From assembly GCF_010548145.1 (NCBI RefSeq), contig NZ_JAAGLN010000010.1, positions 1-61,083 on the forward strand: a DNA stretch of 61,083 bases. The letters run 5' to 3'. The position numbers and the translations under genes were made by a program. Shown in pieces: positions 59,850-61,083 of this stretch (the first letter of the stretch is position 1; every line of letters starts with the position of its first letter). The stretch is from Streptomyces sp. SID10853 (GTDB taxonomy: Bacteria > Actinomycetota > Actinomycetes > Streptomycetales > Streptomycetaceae). A model generated the notes under the pieces. It did not search any database. It was not told the DNA's origin and saw only the letters and a program-made list of their open reading frames with translations.

Positions 59850-60950
59850 TTACAGGTGGGGCGCGGCTTCGGGGCCGGCGGTAGGGCGGGGGAAGACAGT
59901 GCCGTCGAAGAGCTTCCGGGCCGTGCGGACGACGACCGTGCGCCGGACAACCGGTACGGGGCCGGGCCCGTCGCCCGTCCCGATGTCCGTCCGGACGTCG
60001 AGGAACCCGGTGGGGTGTTCGATACGTACCAGCTCTCCCTGTGCGGGAAGCCGTGCGATGCCGTCGCCCACTGCACCGGGGACACGCAGCCCGGCGGCCA
60101 CGCTCGCCGCGCCGAGCACGCCGATGGCGGTGTGGCAGCGCACCGGGATGAAGGTCCGTGTGCTGACCGCGCCGCCCGCGCGCGGTGGGGCCAGCAGGCT
60201 GAGCTTGGGCACAGTGGCGCTCGTGACGTCGCCCAGCCCCATCAGCGGACCGGTCGCCAGCCGGAACTCCCGCAGACGCGCGGCGAGCACCGTGTCCGCC
60301 TCCAGCTCGGCGGGTTCCTCATCGCCGGTGAGCCCGAGCGAGGACGCGGCGATCAGCACGGTCGGCATACCGTTGTCGACGCAGGTGACGGGGGTTCCGG
60401 CGACCGTGTCACGGGCCCGGCCGGTAGGCAGTAACGGGTGGGCGCCAGGCGGGAATTCGATCCTCACGGCCGCGGCGGACCCCGGGACCCCGGAGATCTC
60501 GGTCCGGCCCTCGTAGGAGACCCGGCGGCCGGGCGTCGGGAAGGTCGCCGTGGCGCGGTCTCCGCTGTTGACCATGCGGATACGGACCGAGGTGTGCTCC
60601 TCCCCCGCCACGACCAGACCGCGCTCCACGGCGAACGGACCGGCTCCGGCGAGGAGGTTCCCGCAGTTCTGACCGCCCGACACCTCGGCGCCGCCGACGC
60701 CCACCTGGAGGAACAGATAGTCGATGTCGGCGTCCGGATCGGCGGAGGCGGAGACGACCGCGACCTTGCTGGTGAGCGGGTGTGCCCCGCCGATCCCGTC
60801 GATCTGGCGCGGGTCGGGACTGCCCATGACACGGAGCAGCAGTTCGTCGCGTACGGCCGGGTCCTGCGGCAGATCACCGGCCAGGAAGTAGGCACCCTTG
60901 GAGGTGCCGCCGCGCATCAGCATGCAGCGCACCTCCGCGTGCCCGCTCAC
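59850..60950 (-). CDS. galD: 4-Oxalomesaconate tautomerase (GalD, PrpF family)
   Basis: 366 aa from GTG 60950, with GGAG upstream and a GTGA overlap with the preceding gene. CMLMRGGTSKGAYFLAGDLP, MGSPDPRQIDGIGGAHPLTSKVA (in parts), GGQNCGNLLAGAGPFA and IPVRCHTAIGVLGAASV match GalD of Pseudomonas putida and its PrpF relatives; the two Cys are the likely acid/base pair. GalD converts the keto to the enol form of 4-oxalomesaconate made from gallate. It is the best marker that this is a gallate pathway. Confidence 0.9.
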   Translation of the reverse strand: MSGHAEVRCMLMRGGTSKGAYFLAGDLPQDPAVRDELLLRVMGSPDPRQIDGIGGAHPLTSKVAVVSASADPDADIDYLFLQVGVGGAEVSGGQNCGNLLAGAGPFAVERGLVVAGEEHTSVRIRMVNSGDRATATFPTPGRRVSYEGRTEISGVPGSAAAVRIEFPPGAHPLLPTGRARDTVAGTPVTCVDNGMPTVLIAASSLGLTGDEEPAELEADTVLAARLREFRLATGPLMGLGDVTSATVPKLSLLAPPRAGGAVSTRTFIPVRCHTAIGVLGAASVAAGLRVPGAVGDGIARLPAQGELVRIEHPTGFLDVRTDIGTGDGPGPVPVVRRTVVVRTARKLFDGTVFPRPTAGPEAAPHL

Positions 60951-61083
60951 GCCTCCGCTCCGCCCCGGACGTATGCGCCGCACGCGACCCGCGCGCCGAC
61001 CGCCACCGGCACCGGCACCGGCACCGGCACCGGCACCGGCACACTGACCGAACCGGGGGTCGCCCCGACAGCGCCCTGCGGCG
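60947..61083 (-). CDS. C-terminus of an RraA/LigK-like aldolase, partial
   Basis: A frame entering from the right edge reads to TGA 60947, overlapping the galD GTG by four bases. The text GAVGATPGSVSVPV, then VP repeats, then AVGARVACGAYVRG resembles the SVNVPVxxxGxxVxPGDxVxxDxDGV stretch of RraA-fold 4-carboxy-4-hydroxy-2-oxoadipate aldolases. Unlike them it stops soon after, without DDDGVVVV. Upstream coupling to galD supports an aldolase of the same pathway. Only 44 codons are visible, so this is tentative. Confidence 0.5.
   Translation of the reverse strand, partial: PQGAVGATPGSVSVPVPVPVPVPVPVAVGARVACGAYVRGGAEA
61004..61039. repeat. Hexanucleotide CACCGG repeat, six units
   Basis: Six perfect CACCGG units lie in the partial aldolase gene and encode (Pro-Val)6 on the minus strand. 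Changes in number stay in frame and would lengthen or shorten the VP run. Confidence 0.95.

Noticed and set aside
1..61083. Insertion sequences, integrases, tRNA genes
   Set aside because: Looked for transposase and integrase motifs and tRNA-like cloverleaf patterns; none recognised by eye. A tRNA scan would settle the last point.

Overview
The window is chromosomal DNA of a Streptomyces or close relative. Support: very high GC with strong third-position GC bias, frequent GTG starts, Tat and lipobox exports, ECF sigma/anti-sigma pairs, a Zur-type set of cysteine-poor ribosomal protein paralogues, and an RsrR-like Rrf2 regulator. No tRNA, rRNA, CRISPR array or insertion sequence was seen. The density of catabolic, transport and regulatory genes is typical of a chromosome arm.

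Layout. 1-3.0 kb: a FUSC-type membrane protein coupled to a MarR regulator, meeting a fragment of an M81-type peptidase gene at the left edge. 3.1-8.3 kb: two divergent MFS carriers, then a TetR/FAD-monooxygenase pair with twin operators. 8.5-15.0 kb: two DUF4232 exported proteins, a Ser/Thr kinase, an ECF sigma factor, an RsrR-like regulator and a second ECF sigma/anti-sigma pair. 15.3-21.7 kb: acyl-CoA ligase, acyl-CoA dehydrogenase and MFS operon, divergent from a TetR gene across a perfect 17-bp operator, plus a serine hydrolase. 21.7-27.4 kb: double Lrp regulator, MFS, M20 amidohydrolase, then a GT-B-like protein whose reading frame contains 19 copies of a 7-bp repeat. 27.5-34.1 kb: a TPR protein with a defective P-loop, DoxX, YceI, long-form GAPDH and a sulfatase. 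34.5-36.8 kb: a Zur-type stress locus with rpsN, rpmB, rpmG, a COG0523 metallochaperone preceded by a tiny His-containing leader ORF, and a short L32-like ORF.

36.9-61.1 kb is the most distinctive part; all its genes are on the minus strand. (a) A roughly 16-kb operon (55.3 to 39.2 kb) encodes an ABC importer, a CoxG-like protein, an HpcH/HpaI aldolase, a LigJ-type 4-oxalomesaconate hydratase, a thiamine-diphosphate enzyme, three paralogous Pht5-like (4,5-dihydroxyphthalate decarboxylase-like) proteins, a DUF3500 protein, a LigI-like amidohydrolase, a GntR/FCD regulator, a carboxylesterase and a lactonase. Copies of an 11-bp palindrome (TTGTCCGACAA type) sit in pairs upstream of this operon and upstream of the adjoining propeller gene, so the GntR protein probably controls both. 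(b) Behind a perfect 20-bp terminator stem lie a secreted tannase, an AAHS-type aromatic acid carrier, a VOC-type extradiol dioxygenase, a GalD-type 4-oxalomesaconate tautomerase and, at the edge, the C-terminus of what looks like an RraA/LigK-type aldolase.

Together (a) and (b) read as a gallotannin-to-central-metabolism pathway: the tannase releases gallate outside the cell, the AAHS carrier imports it, a dioxygenase opens the ring to 4-oxalomesaconate, GalD and LigJ tautomerise and hydrate it, and an aldolase gives pyruvate and oxaloacetate. The unusual points are that the only ring-cleavage enzyme visible is a XylE-like VOC protein, not a LigAB-type gallate dioxygenase, and that the LigJ step lies inside a large operon of partly unknown function with three decarboxylase-like paralogues. 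Enzyme families are read from sequence; substrates and regulation are inferred.
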